This document shows positions 9,675 through 18,785 of a stretch of 64,000 nt of DNA, one piece after another (the first letter of the stretch is position 1; each line of letters opens with the position of its first letter). Below the pieces are notes generated by a model. The model did no database searches and was not told where the DNA came from. It saw only the letters and a program-made list of their open reading frames with translations. Position numbers and translations under genes: made by a program. The DNA is taken from contig CAWKGC010000021.1 of NCBI GenBank assembly GCA_963849005.1, forward strand, positions 474,757 to 538,756. Direction: 5' to 3'. The DNA is from CAWKGC01 sp963849005 (GTDB lineage Bacteria > Pseudomonadota > Gammaproteobacteria > Burkholderiales > Usitatibacteraceae).

Positions 9675-10558
9675 ATGGCCAAGAAGAGCGCGGCAACGAA
9701 GGACCAGCCTGAAGGCAAAGCGAAGAAGGGCAAGGGTGCCGCCGCCAAGGCTGTGGCGAAAAAGCCCGGCGCCTCGGCCTCGGCGAAGAAGCTCTCCGGC
9801 AAGGACTACGCGCGCGAGATGAAGAAGCTCCACGTGGAGCTGGTCAAGCTGCAGGAGTGGGTCAAGCTGAAGGGGCTCAAGGTCTGCATCGTCTTCGAGG
9901 GCCGCGACGGCGCCGGCAAGGGCGGCACCATCAAGGCGATCACCGAGCGCACAAGCCCGAGGGTGTTTCGCGTCATTGCGCTTCCCGCGCCGACCGAGCG
10001 CGAGAAGACCCAGATGTACGCGCAGCGCTACCTGCCGCACCTGCCGGCCGCGGGCGAAGTCGTGATCTTCGACCGCAGCTGGTACAACCGCGCGGGCGTG
10101 GAGCGCGTGATGGGCTTCTGCAGCAAGGAAGAGGCGCAGGGTTTCCTGCAGATGGTGCCGCTGTTCGAAAAACTGATGATCAAGTCCGGCATCATCCTTC
10201 TCAAGTACTGGCTGGAGGTGAGCCCCGAGGAGCAGGAAAGGCGCCTGCGCGGCGCGCATCGGCGACGGCCGCAAGACCTGGAAGCTGTCGCCCATGGACC
10301 TGAAGTCCTTCGATCGCTGGGACGACTACACCAGGGCGCGCGACGAGATGTTCGCCGCCACGGACAGCGCCTGGGCGCCGTGGTGGGTCGCGCGCTCCGA
10401 GGACAAGCAGCGCGTGCGCCTGAACGTGATCAGCCACCTGCTCAAGCATGTTCCCTACAAGGCGATCCCGGCGCGAGAAGGTCAAGCTGCCGAAGCGCAC
10501 GATCGGCAAGTACAAGGCGGCCGACTATCCGTTCAAGTTCGTCGACGAAAAGTACTGA
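9675..10558 (+). CDS. ppk2: Polyphosphate kinase 2, copy A (two apparent 1-base insertions)
   Basis: PPK2 enzymes transfer phosphate between polyphosphate and nucleotides. The protein starts at ATG 9675, six bases after AAGGAG. Residues 1-45 are a Lys/Ala-rich tail. The P-loop EGRDGAGKGG is at about residues 75-84, followed by PSPR-like and REKTQMYAQRY motifs and FDRSWYNRAGVERVMGF. An extra G near 10251 and an extra C near 10474 shift the frame. The missing parts (TWKLSPMDLKSFDRWDDYTRARDEM; KVKLPKRTIGKYK) are present in the other frames up to the stop at 10556-10558. It follows the OMF gene closely. Confidence 0.88.
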
Positions 10559-10644
10559 GCTTCCGCCTCCTTCGCGGCCGCCCTTGCACTTGACTTGGGT
10601 GAAGACATGAATCAAACGCTGCTCATTTTGCCACCCCGCGCGCC

Positions 10645-12094
10645 TTGAACGGGCCGCGCATCCTGTTGTCCGCGGTGTTCACCGCGCTGCTCGCCCTCGG
10701 CGGTTGCGCTACGCGACCGGTCAATCCTGCGATCGCGCAGATCGAGCCGGACGCGGGCTACCGCCTTGCAACGCGCCAGCCGAGTTTCGGGAATGGGGAG
10801 AACCTGGTCGTACTCGCTTTTTCGGGAGGCGGCACGCGCGCGGCCGCCTTTTCGTATGGCGTCCTGGAGTTCCTCAAGCGTACCGAGGTGGTCCGGGCGA
10901 GTGGCGAAAGGGTCCGCCTGCTCGACGCGGTCGGCGTCATTACCGGGGTATCGGGCGGCAGCTTCACGGCGCTCGCCTACGGCCTCTACGGCGACAAGTT
11001 GTTTGCCGACTACGAGCAACGCTTCCTGAAGCGCGACGTGCAAGGCGAGATCGCTGCCCGCTTTGTCAATCCGCTTAACTGGGGAAAACTGTGGTCGGCC
11101 GAATGGGGGCGATCGGAAATGGCGGCCGAGTTGTATGACGAGATCCTGTTCAACGGCGCGACCTTCGCCGATCTCGGCCGGGGCAAGGGCCCGCTCATCC
11201 TGTCGTCCGCCACCTCCATCTCGACCGGTGCCCGCCTGCTTTTCGACCAGGACTTTTTCGACGCGCTGTGCTCCAACCTCGATGGCGTCCGGCTGTCGCG
11301 CGCCGCCGCGGCCTCCTCGGCGGTGCCGATCCTGCTGTCGGCGGTCACGCTCGACAATTACGGCGGCACCTGCAATTACGCGCCGCCGTCCTGGCTCACC
11401 TGTTCGAGGGTCCCGGCGGGCCGCCGCGGACGGCTGCGCGCGCGAAGCGCGAACTCGATGAACGACTCGCGTTCGCCGATGGCGCCCATCGCCCGTACAT
11501 CCATCTTGTGGACGGCGGGGTCGCGGACAACGTCGGCATGCGCAGCGTGCTCATGGTGCTGGAATTGATGGAAGCACTGCAGCATGCCGGCAAGGCGACG
11601 TCGTTCGATCGCGTGCGCCGGATCGTTGTCTTCGTCGTCAACTCGGTGTCCTCGCCGCGGACCCACTGGGACGAATCGGAGAGCCCCCCGGCATCGTTGA
11701 CACGCTGATCCAGACCACCGGCGTGCCGATCGATCACTATTCCTACGAAGCGATGGAACTGCTGAAGGACAAGCAGGCGCGCTGGCAGTCCCTGCGCCGG
11801 CTTCGCGCTTCGCCCGAATTCGCGGGAAGCAGGAATCCGGCGATCGCCGACGATCTCAAGGGGCCGGACGTGGATCTCTTTGCCATCGACGTTTCGTTTG
11901 CCGCGCTGAAGGACAAGGCCGAGGTCGAGTACCTGAACGGCCTGCCCACGAGTTTCGTGCTGTCCGACGAAGCGGTGGATCGGCTCCGTGCCGCCGCGGG
12001 AACGATCATCATGGCGTCGCCCGAGTTCCAACGGCTGCTGAAGGAGGGCGGTGCGAAGGTCGTTCCCGCGCCCTCGAAGCAGGAGCCGAAATGA
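10645..12094 (+). CDS. Patatin-like phospholipase lipoprotein (frameshifted)
   Basis: Three frames restore about 480 residues. A lipoprotein signal (ALLALGGC) is followed by a patatin domain. It has the oxyanion loop SGGGTRAAAFSYG, the nucleophile elbow GVSGGS and the catalytic Asp motif DGGVADNVG, the last in the second frame (about 11400-11700). The third frame ends at 12094 with a C-terminal extension. Patatins hydrolyse lipid acyl esters; the lipobox suggests an envelope-anchored enzyme. The frame changes lie near 11400 and 11690. The downstream gene begins at an ATGA overlap. Confidence 0.82.
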
Positions 12095-12771
12095 AACCGC
12101 GGACCTCCTGGTGGAGAACCTCACCTCGCGATTGGCGTCGTGGCATTCGCTCGGCACGATGGACCGTCGTGGTGTTCGTGCTCGCGGGCTGCACGACGGT
12201 GGGCCCCGACTTCGTGCAGCCCAGGGCGCCGGCGCTCGCGCAATGGCAGGAGGCCGACAGCGTCGTCGTCACGCGCAAAGCTGCGGAGCAGATCCAGTGG
12301 TGGGAAGCGTTCGGCGACCCGGTCCTGGGCCAGTTGGTCGAGATCGCGTACCGGAACAACTACAGCCTGAAGGTCGCCGGCCTGAAGGTGCTGGAGGCGC
12401 GGGCCCAGTTGGGGATCGCGGTGGGTTACCTCTATCCGCAGCTCCAGCAGGCGAAAGGCAACGTGACCTATACGTCGGCCAGCCAGAACGCCGCCAACAC
12501 AAGGGCAGGGGACCTCGAGTTCCTGGAGTACAACGTCGGCCTCGGCGTCGGATGGGAACTCGATTTCTGGGGCAAGTTCCGGCGCTCCATCGAGGCCGCC
12601 GACGCCAACGTGCTGGCCTCCGTCGCCGGCTACGACAACGCGCTCGTGCTGCTCGTCGCGCGCGTCGGCAGCCAGGTCAGCGTGCTGGTCCATACGGGCG
12701 ACCATCCGGTCCTTGACGCGCTGGGCCGGGTCCTGAACTGGCTCACCAGCATCCTGTCGTATGCCTATTGA
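12091..12771 (+). pseudogene. OMF efflux gene 5' half fused in frame to an HlyD-like tail
   Basis: The single open frame of 226 residues starts as an outer-membrane efflux lipoprotein: lipobox VLAGC, GPDFVQPRAPALAQW, WWEAFGDPVLGQLVEIA, and the VGWELDFWGKFRRSIEAA turn. It stops being OMF-like near residue 190 (ALVLLVARV). The last ~34 residues (SVLVHTGDHPVLDALGR...LSYAY) resemble the C-terminal end of HlyD-type adaptors that accompany DUF2955 or FUSC proteins. The second OMF repeat and nearly all of the adaptor are missing. A deletion joining an OMF gene to the following hlyD gene would explain this. It is unlikely to form a working channel. Confidence 0.62.
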
Positions 12772-14596
12772 GTCGATGCGCCGCCTGGCAATGATGCTGG
12801 GATTGCTGCTGGTCGCCACGTTTGCGGGCGCTCAGGGGCCAACGTTGTCGCTCAAGCCGCCCGACCTGTCGAGCCCGCGGGCCACGCTGAAGACGTTCCT
12901 CGACTCCGGCGACGAGCTTGCCGTGTTCCTGGCCCGCGACTACCTGCCTGCGCCCACTCGCGACAAGTTCCACCGCGGGGTCTTGCTGGCTGACGCGCTC
13001 AATCGGGCGCTGGACCTGAGCGAGGTCCCGCCCGCCGCGCGAGCAAAGACCGGCAGGGCAGCAGTCACCGCCTTGTACGAGGTGCTGAGCCGGCTTCCCC
13101 CATCCTCATTCGAGCAGGCCCCGGATGGCGAACAGATGGCGTCGCGCTCCGGACTGAATGCCAAGCGCTGGGTGATTCCCGGCACCGAGATTGCGCTGGT
13201 CAGGGCGGAGAGCGGGCCGCGCGCCGGCGAATTTCTCTTCAGTGCGGACACCGTCGCGCGGGCAACCGAGTTTTACGGCAGGGTTCGCGATTGGCCATAC
13301 TCGCGGCCCGTCGCAATCGAGAACCTGCATGACACTCTGGCCACCGGCGGCGGCTGGATGGTGCCGTTGGCCTGGGTTCAATCGCTGCCGTCATGGCTGA
13401 AAGCGCCGTTGCTCGATCAGGCGGGCTGGAAGTGGATCGCGCTGGCCCTGACCCTCGGAGCCTACGCGCTGGTCCTGTGGCTCGCGTACCTCGTCTCGCA
13501 CCTGGGCCGCGGCCAACGAGCGTTTTGGGATGCCTTGGCACAGTTGGCGATGCCGATCTGCCTGCTGGTCGCGACCCCCGCCGTGGCCTATCTCGCCATG
13601 ACGCAGATCTACCTCACCGGCGCAGTCGCCACCGGCCTCGAGCTTGCGGCGACCGCAGTCCTGTACATTGCGGGCGCCTGGATGTCCTGGCGCCTGGCCC
13701 CGGTGGCGGCCGAGACGATCATCGCTTCGCCGAAGATCACGCCGGAGAGTATAGACGCCCATCTGATTCGCGTCGGCGCGCGGCTGGTAGGCATATTCGG
13801 CGCCGCCGTGTTGCTCGCGCTCGGTGCTGACCGCCTGGGACTGCCACTGTACGGCGTCATCGCCGGCCTCGGTGTCGGCGGATTGGCCATCGCCCTGGCG
13901 GCACAGCCGACGATCGAGAACCTGATCGGCAGCATGAACCTGTTCGCGGACAAACCCATCCGTGTCGGCGACTTCTGCAAGTATGGCGACCAGACCGGGA
14001 CCGTGGAGGCGATCGGGATCCGCTCGGCGCGGATTCGCGGCTTCGACCGCACGTTGACGACCATACCCAACGCAGCGCTGGCCAAGATGCCGATCGTGAA
14101 TTTCTCGCGGCGCGACAAGATGCTCGTCAATTGCGTCATTGGCCTGCGTTACGAGACGACTCCGGAGCAACTCCGCTACCTGCTGATCAAGCTGCGCGAG
14201 TTGCTGCTGGGTCACTCGCGCGTGGACCCGGACCCCGCGCGTGCGCGCTTCGTCGGCTTCGGCGCCAGCTCGCTGGACATCGAACTGTTCGCCTACGTGA
14301 TGACCAGCGACTGGGCTGAGTTCCTCGGCATCCGCGAAGACATCCTGTTGCGGGTCATGGAAATCGTCGAGCAGAGCGGTACGGCGGTGGCGTTCCCGTC
14401 GCGCACGCTGTATCTCGGACGCGACCACCCATTGGACGCCGGAAGAAAGCTGGACGCGGAGGCGCAAGTGCGCGCGTGGCGGGAGGAAGGCTCGTTGCCG
14501 TTCCCGAACTTCTCACCGGAGCAGGCGGAGCGCATCCGCGGCTCCGTCGACTTTCCGCCTGCCGGCTCAACCCGAGTGAAGGCTCCCTCGTCATGA
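12761..14596 (+). CDS. MscS-family mechanosensitive channel with large periplasmic N-terminus
   Basis: This intact protein has 611 residues. A signal peptide (MRRLAMMLGLLLVATFAGAQG) precedes a periplasmic domain of about 190 residues. Several membrane helices follow, then the pore helix and MscS signature (YGVIAGLGVGGLAIALAAQPTIENLIGSMNLFADKPIRVGD). The beta domain has GTVEAIGIRSARIRGFDRTLTTIPN, and a C-terminal alpha/beta region closes the protein. MscS channels release solutes on osmotic downshock. The start at 12761 overlaps the preceding gene; the ATG at 12776 gives a cleaner signal peptide. Confidence 0.87.
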   Translation: MPIESMRRLAMMLGLLLVATFAGAQGPTLSLKPPDLSSPRATLKTFLDSGDELAVFLARDYLPAPTRDKFHRGVLLADALNRALDLSEVPPAARAKTGRAAVTALYEVLSRLPPSSFEQAPDGEQMASRSGLNAKRWVIPGTEIALVRAESGPRAGEFLFSADTVARATEFYGRVRDWPYSRPVAIENLHDTLATGGGWMVPLAWVQSLPSWLKAPLLDQAGWKWIALALTLGAYALVLWLAYLVSHLGRGQRAFWDALAQLAMPICLLVATPAVAYLAMTQIYLTGAVATGLELAATAVLYIAGAWMSWRLAPVAAETIIASPKITPESIDAHLIRVGARLVGIFGAAVLLALGADRLGLPLYGVIAGLGVGGLAIALAAQPTIENLIGSMNLFADKPIRVGDFCKYGDQTGTVEAIGIRSARIRGFDRTLTTIPNAALAKMPIVNFSRRDKMLVNCVIGLRYETTPEQLRYLLIKLRELLLGHSRVDPDPARARFVGFGASSLDIELFAYVMTSDWAEFLGIREDILLRVMEIVEQSGTAVAFPSRTLYLGRDHPLDAGRKLDAEAQVRAWREEGSLPFPNFSPEQAERIRGSVDFPPAGSTRVKAPSS

Positions 14597-14608
14597 CGAG
14601 CGGCATCG

Positions 14609-15724
14609 ATGGGCGCTGAGCAAACTTCCGTGGTGGCGGCGCATCCGCGCGCGGGAGTTCTCGAACAGCCCAGGGCGCGACGCGTCCTGCGCTTCACAAT
14701 CGGCGTGACGCTGGCGACCGCCTACTGCACCTTCGTCAACTGGCCCTTCTCGTTCCTGCTGCCTGCGCTGGTGATCCCGTTCCTGGCCCTGCCCCTTCCG
14801 TCGGCGCCCTCCCTGCGCTACGGACTGTGGATCACGGCGAAGCTCATTGCCTTCGCCGGCCTCGGAACGGTGCTGATGCTGCCGCTGCACAGCCATCAGC
14901 TGTTCGGCTTCGCGGTGGTCGCGCTCATCCTCTTCGTCAATTTCTACCTGCAGGCCGAGGGCAAGATCACGGGATTGAATGCCATGATCGTGATCGTCGG
15001 CATCACGCTCGTTCCGGCTTTCGGGCAGGATTCGATGGATGTGGGCGTCGAGTTCGCCAAGGGCATGTCGCAGTGCGCGCTCGCCATGTTCCCCGTCCTC
15101 TGGGTCGCCTTCGCCGCCGTGCCCGGCGGAGTGTTTCCGGGCCTGCCCAACGCGCCCCGGATCGAAGGCACGCCCGCGGACCGGGCCATTCTTGCGCTGC
15201 GGCCGGTGCTGGTGCTGCTGCCGCTGTTCGCCTACATGCTGAGCAGCGACAACAACATCCGCTACCTGATCGGCTACTACCAGCCGGCGATGATCGCGCA
15301 GCATGCGCGCCGCACGAACGCACTGAAGCTGACCATCGACCTGATCATGGCCACGCTCATCGGCGCCACCGGCGGGCTGGTCATGTGGTGGCTCGTCAAG
15401 CTGTGGCCGTCGTGGTTCTGGTTCGTGCTGGTGATGGCGCTGTTCTCGCTCGTCTTCGCGACGCGCATCTTCGGCCACGGCCCCGGCGCGCTGACGCCGA
15501 ACTACTACCGGTGGAGCTACGGCCTGACGACGCTGGTCTTCATCGTCTTCCCGGACGCCTTGACCGAGGGTTTCACGGGCGACGACGCGAACATGAAGTT
15601 CTACGAGCGCATCGTCGACTACCTGCTCGTGACTTCGTATTCGGTCTTCGCCATCCTGCTCTACGACGCGGTCGTGGACAGGATGCGCGCGTTCCGCAGG
15701 CGATTCGCGCGCAACCGGCAATGA
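14609..15724 (+). CDS. DUF2955 (FUSC-like) inner-membrane protein
   Basis: This intact 371-residue protein has two blocks of hydrophobic helices. The first includes FTIGVTLATAYCTFVNWPFSFLLPALVIPFLALP and the second LKLTIDLIMATLIGATGGLVMWWLVKLWPSWF. This duplicated FUSC-like plan, its length and the conserved Pro-rich loop after the first helices match DUF2955. Such proteins are thought to work with HlyD adaptors as pumps for aromatic or other organic acids. Here the expected hlyD gene is absent except for the tail fused to the OMF at 12091-12771, so the pump may have lost its partner. Confidence 0.75.
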   Translation: MGAEQTSVVAAHPRAGVLEQPRARRVLRFTIGVTLATAYCTFVNWPFSFLLPALVIPFLALPLPSAPSLRYGLWITAKLIAFAGLGTVLMLPLHSHQLFGFAVVALILFVNFYLQAEGKITGLNAMIVIVGITLVPAFGQDSMDVGVEFAKGMSQCALAMFPVLWVAFAAVPGGVFPGLPNAPRIEGTPADRAILALRPVLVLLPLFAYMLSSDNNIRYLIGYYQPAMIAQHARRTNALKLTIDLIMATLIGATGGLVMWWLVKLWPSWFWFVLVMALFSLVFATRIFGHGPGALTPNYYRWSYGLTTLVFIVFPDALTEGFTGDDANMKFYERIVDYLLVTSYSVFAILLYDAVVDRMRAFRRRFARNRQ

Positions 15725-15809
15725 TGCGGCGCGGCGTCGCGGGGGCGATCACGTTTCATGTCCGGGAAACCGGGGGCGTTCGATCATGTCGAACGGCTGG
15801 TCCACCAGG

Positions 15810-16241
15810 CTAGCCTGCTTCACCCTTCAACCGGGGCCCGATCAATCTGTTGATGATGGCGAAGAACAGGCCAGTGGACAGTCCGCACATCAGGATTCCC
15901 GTCAGCCCTTCGATCGGCCCGAGCATCCGCCACGGTTGCGCCAGCACCACATCGCCATAGCCAACCGTCGCGTAGGTGACTCCGGAGAAATAGAACGCCG
16001 ACTCGGCGTCAGGCAGGCATCCCGCCCAGAGAAAGAACAATGCCCAGATCGCTATCTCGGTCGCGTGTATCAGGACCAGCCACCACGTCACCTCGATGAG
16101 CAGCAACGTCATGGGCCAGAAGCGGGTTGGCGCCCTGGGGTGCCTTCTGCCAAGCGCCGTGACCAGCGCAACCATTCCGACGATGTGCAGGACCATGGTG
16201 ACCGCCACGAGGGCAAAGGCGGCGAGGATCGTCGAGAGCAT
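15810..16241 (-). CDS. Two-helix potassium-selective ion channel
   Basis: This intact 143-residue protein has about three to four hydrophobic segments. Between the last two lies the K+ selectivity filter in YATVGYGDVVL, followed by an inner helix with a glycine hinge (GILMCGLSTGLFFAII). This fits the Ion_trans_2 family. No cytoplasmic RCK or cyclic-nucleotide domain follows, so any gating domain is elsewhere or absent. It sits alone between the DUF2955 gene, which is convergent, and the ZIP transporter, on the same strand. Confidence 0.85.
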   Translation of the reverse strand: MLSTILAAFALVAVTMVLHIVGMVALVTALGRRHPRAPTRFWPMTLLLIEVTWWLVLIHATEIAIWALFFLWAGCLPDAESAFYFSGVTYATVGYGDVVLAQPWRMLGPIEGLTGILMCGLSTGLFFAIINRLIGPRLKGEAG

Positions 16242-16318
16242 CGGTCAGTAGTTGCCTTCCAGCGTCGAGTAGGGACGGTGCCAGCGTCGCCGGATGGCAA
16301 TGCGGCCTCCGGGCGCGC

Positions 16319-17011
16319 TCATCCGCCCATCGCCAGCGCGGAGCAGAAGCCCACCACGGTCCACGTGCCGGCGCTCTCCGAGCGCTCATGGGCGAAGGGA
16401 ATCAGGGAATTGGCCAGCATCGCCAGGATGCCGCCCGAGGCCAGGGCGGCCGAGCGCGCGCCGTTGGCGCCGCTGAACGTCGTCGCCGCGAAGTGGCCGA
16501 GCCCGGCGGCGACACCGCAGGCGAGCATCACCCACAGCCACATGCCGGCGACACGGCGCCAGTTCCAGCCGCTTTCCGCGAGGCCGGCGGAGGGAGCCAG
16601 CGCCTGGGGAATATTCGAGACGAAGACTGCTGCGAGAAATGCCAGGCTGATCTCGGTTCCCCTGGCGATCTGCACGCCGAATATGATGGACTCCGGCACG
16701 CCATCGACTATCGCGCCGACGACGATGCCGAGCGGACCGCCGGAGCCATCGGCGCCGAACTTGCGGTCCACGTAGCGCTCGCCGAGGATGAAGGTACCGG
16801 CGCCGAGCATGGTCCATAGCGCGACCTGCCACATTTCGAGGAGCTTGGCGTTCGGCAAGAGGTCTGCGGCAACGGCCGCAATGAGCGCGCCCGCGCCGAA
16901 TCCCGCGAGATCACCGACCGTGCGCCTGGGCACCTTGACCAGGAAGACCGCAAGGCCGGCCAGGACCAGCGACAGCTGCGCGATCGCGCCAAGGCCGAAG
17001 GACGTAAGCAT
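16319..17011 (-). CDS. ZIP-family metal transporter
   Basis: The 230-residue intact protein has about eight hydrophobic helices. Helix 4 carries AIVDGVPESIIFGVQ, close to the HDGPES-type metal site of ZIP proteins, although the usual His is replaced by Val. The following helix (AVFVSNIPQALAPSAGL) also fits ZIP helix 5. ZIP proteins bring zinc or other divalent metals into the cytoplasm. The altered metal-site residue makes the substrate uncertain. Start at ATG 17011. Confidence 0.7.
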   Translation of the reverse strand: MLTSFGLGAIAQLSLVLAGLAVFLVKVPRRTVGDLAGFGAGALIAAVAADLLPNAKLLEMWQVALWTMLGAGTFILGERYVDRKFGADGSGGPLGIVVGAIVDGVPESIIFGVQIARGTEISLAFLAAVFVSNIPQALAPSAGLAESGWNWRRVAGMWLWVMLACGVAAGLGHFAATTFSGANGARSAALASGGILAMLANSLIPFAHERSESAGTWTVVGFCSALAMGG

Positions 17012-17490
17012 ATTTGTCGTTGAGGTCAGCTCAGCAAGGAGAAGAAAACATCCTGAAGCTCAGTTTACAGCCCGGCGACCCCTGGCAACCGATTCATTTT
17101 CCCCGGGGAGCATCCGACGAAAGTAGCTATGGTGTCGCCTTCGATTGTAGAATGACCCGATGCGGTCCGAAATGCCTTCAACGGCGATTTACCCGCCTGC
17201 CCATGCTCGGTTCGAGGCCGCTAGTCTTGCAGAAGCGCGGCCAGTGGGTACCTCACGCAGCACGAACTCTGCAAGTTGGGGCTGCTCACCACGCTGGCCT
17301 TCATGGCTTTGTACCTGTTTGTCGGACGCCGTGGATCATGTTCGTCACCGGATGACCTCGGCCGCCCCGGGACATGCCTTTGAACAACCCCCTTCGCGCG
17401 CACTCTTGTGCTTCGATCCATTCAACTGACCTGGCACGGCAAGGGCCATGTCGAACCTCGCCGTGTCCACGGCGTTTCAACAAAGGAAAA
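17012..17490. other. 480-base interval with no convincing gene
   Basis: Several overlapping short frames cross this interval but none has a recognisable domain or steady codon bias. A stretch near 17265-17320 could encode a hydrophobic segment (LGLLTTLAFMALYLFVG) in the plus direction, possibly the remnant of a small membrane protein. The 3' part, up to AAAGGA at about 17481-17487, should carry the promoter and ribosome site for the DUF3313 gene. Confidence 0.4.
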
Positions 17491-18318
17491 ATGATGATGA
17501 CCGAGTCAAGAAAAGATGCCACAGGCTGGATCCGGGGCGGTGCCCTGGTGGCGGCCGTCCTGCTCGCGGGCTGCGCGGCCACGAGCCCCTCTTCCACGTC
17601 CTCCGCCGCGGGCAGCGGCGGCGGTGTCACGGTGAGCGATCCGTCACGGATGACGCAGAGCGGGTTCCTGTCGGACTACAAGCGGCTCAAGCCCGTGACG
17701 TGGGGCGCAGGCATCCAATGCTGGCTCGCCCCGGAGGCGGACATGCGGAAGTACGACAAGGTTCTCATCGCGCGGATGATCGTGACGCTCAAGGACGAGC
17801 AGTCGAAGGGCGTCGACCCGACCGACCTGAAGGCGCTCACCGATTACTTTCACGATTCGCTTGCCAAGGCGCTCAAGCCGCAGTTTCAGGTGGTCGAGAA
17901 GCCGGGCGTGGGTGTTCTCGTCATCCGGATCGCGCTCACCGATTTGGTCCCGACCGACATTGCCAAGAGTGCCACCGGCACGATCATCCCCTTCGGATTC
18001 GTCGCGGAGGCGGGCGCGGGCGTGGCCACCGGGCGGCCGGCGGGTTCCACACCGTACCTGGGCCGGGCGGGCATCGAGATGCAGCTTCGCGACGGCGCAT
18101 CGGAGGCGATTCTCGCCGAGTGCCGCGACACGGAGGTCGGGCGGAAATATGCCGCCGATCTGGACGCGGGCGCGACGGGCGCGGCGCAGACCTGGGCAAG
18201 CGGCTATATGAACTCCTTCCAGTCGTGGTCCTATGCAAGGAACGCCTTCGACAAGTGGTCGGCACTCACCGCAAAGCGGCTCGCCGAACTGCGGGACGCG
18301 AACCTCGCGGCAAAATGA
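17491..18318 (+). CDS. DUF3313 lipoprotein
   Basis: This intact 275-residue protein starts at the first of three consecutive ATG codons, downstream of AAAGGA. A lipoprotein signal ends in VLLAGC. A Ser/Gly-rich linker follows, then the conserved SGFLSDYKRLKPV...DYFHDSLAKALKPQFQVVEKPGPGV-like region (observed KPGVGVLVIRIALTDLVPT) typical of DUF3313. These are envelope lipoproteins of unknown function. It lies just upstream of the truncated ppk2 copy. Confidence 0.8.
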   Translation: MMMTESRKDATGWIRGGALVAAVLLAGCAATSPSSTSSAAGSGGGVTVSDPSRMTQSGFLSDYKRLKPVTWGAGIQCWLAPEADMRKYDKVLIARMIVTLKDEQSKGVDPTDLKALTDYFHDSLAKALKPQFQVVEKPGVGVLVIRIALTDLVPTDIAKSATGTIIPFGFVAEAGAGVATGRPAGSTPYLGRAGIEMQLRDGASEAILAECRDTEVGRKYAADLDAGATGAAQTWASGYMNSFQSWSYARNAFDKWSALTAKRLAELRDANLAAK

Positions 18319-18373
18319 CGCCGGACAGGCTGGCGGCGCAACGATCCGAGGCAACGCGTCGATGGAGATGAAG

Positions 18374-18571
18374 ATGGCAAAGAAGAACGCGGCAACGAAA
18401 GACCAGCCTAAAGGCAAAGCGAAGAAGAAGGGCAAGGGCGCCGCGGCCAAGGCGGTGGCGAAAAAGCCCGGCGCCTCGGCCTCGGCGAAGAAGCTCTCCG
18501 CCAAGGACTACGCGCGCTTCGGTCCCAGAAAATCGGGCTATGTCCAGTTGATTGGTACGGCGAATTCTTGA
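18374..18571 (+). pseudogene. Truncated polyphosphate kinase 2, copy B (5' end only)
   Basis: The first ~48 residues nearly match copy A at 9675, including the Lys/Ala tail (MAKKNAATKDQPKGKAKK...SASAKKLSAKDYAR) and the same GGAG-ATGAAG-ATG start region. Similarity stops abruptly near 18517, right after the codons for DYAR. The frame then runs through unrelated residues (FGPRKSGYVQLIGTANS) to a stop at 18571. The P-loop and all catalytic motifs are absent, so this cannot be a kinase. The break coincides with the left edge of the AraC-mdt segment. Confidence 0.85.
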
Positions 18572-18785
18572 GCGGCCGCGTCGCGCGTCAGTAATCGAAA
18601 CCAGTCGTTCAATCGCGAGCCATCAATTGGCGCAAACGGCCAAGAGCCGTCGGTCGGTGCCGACTCCCAATTTGCTCAAGACCGGTCATTCCCCGTTCTT
18701 GAATGCGAACGCTAGAGCCCGCAGCCACCGAAGCGTCCGACCAACGTCGCGATCATTGGCAACACATACTCTTGCCGGACGTACC
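18572..18785. other. Short non-coding stretch after the ppk2 break
   Basis: No coherent frame is seen here. The base composition is slightly less GC-rich than the surrounding chromosome. I found no clear inverted ends, transposase remnant or target duplication that would identify a mobile element. The stretch lies between the ppk2 break point and the end of the AraC gene. Confidence 0.4.

Noticed and set aside
15786..16819. Plus-strand frames over the K+ channel and ZIP genes
   Set aside because: Antisense to two well-supported membrane proteins. The products are low complexity.
18517..18785. Insertion-sequence remnant at the ppk2 break
   Set aside because: No transposase fragment, terminal inverted repeat or target duplication could be found.
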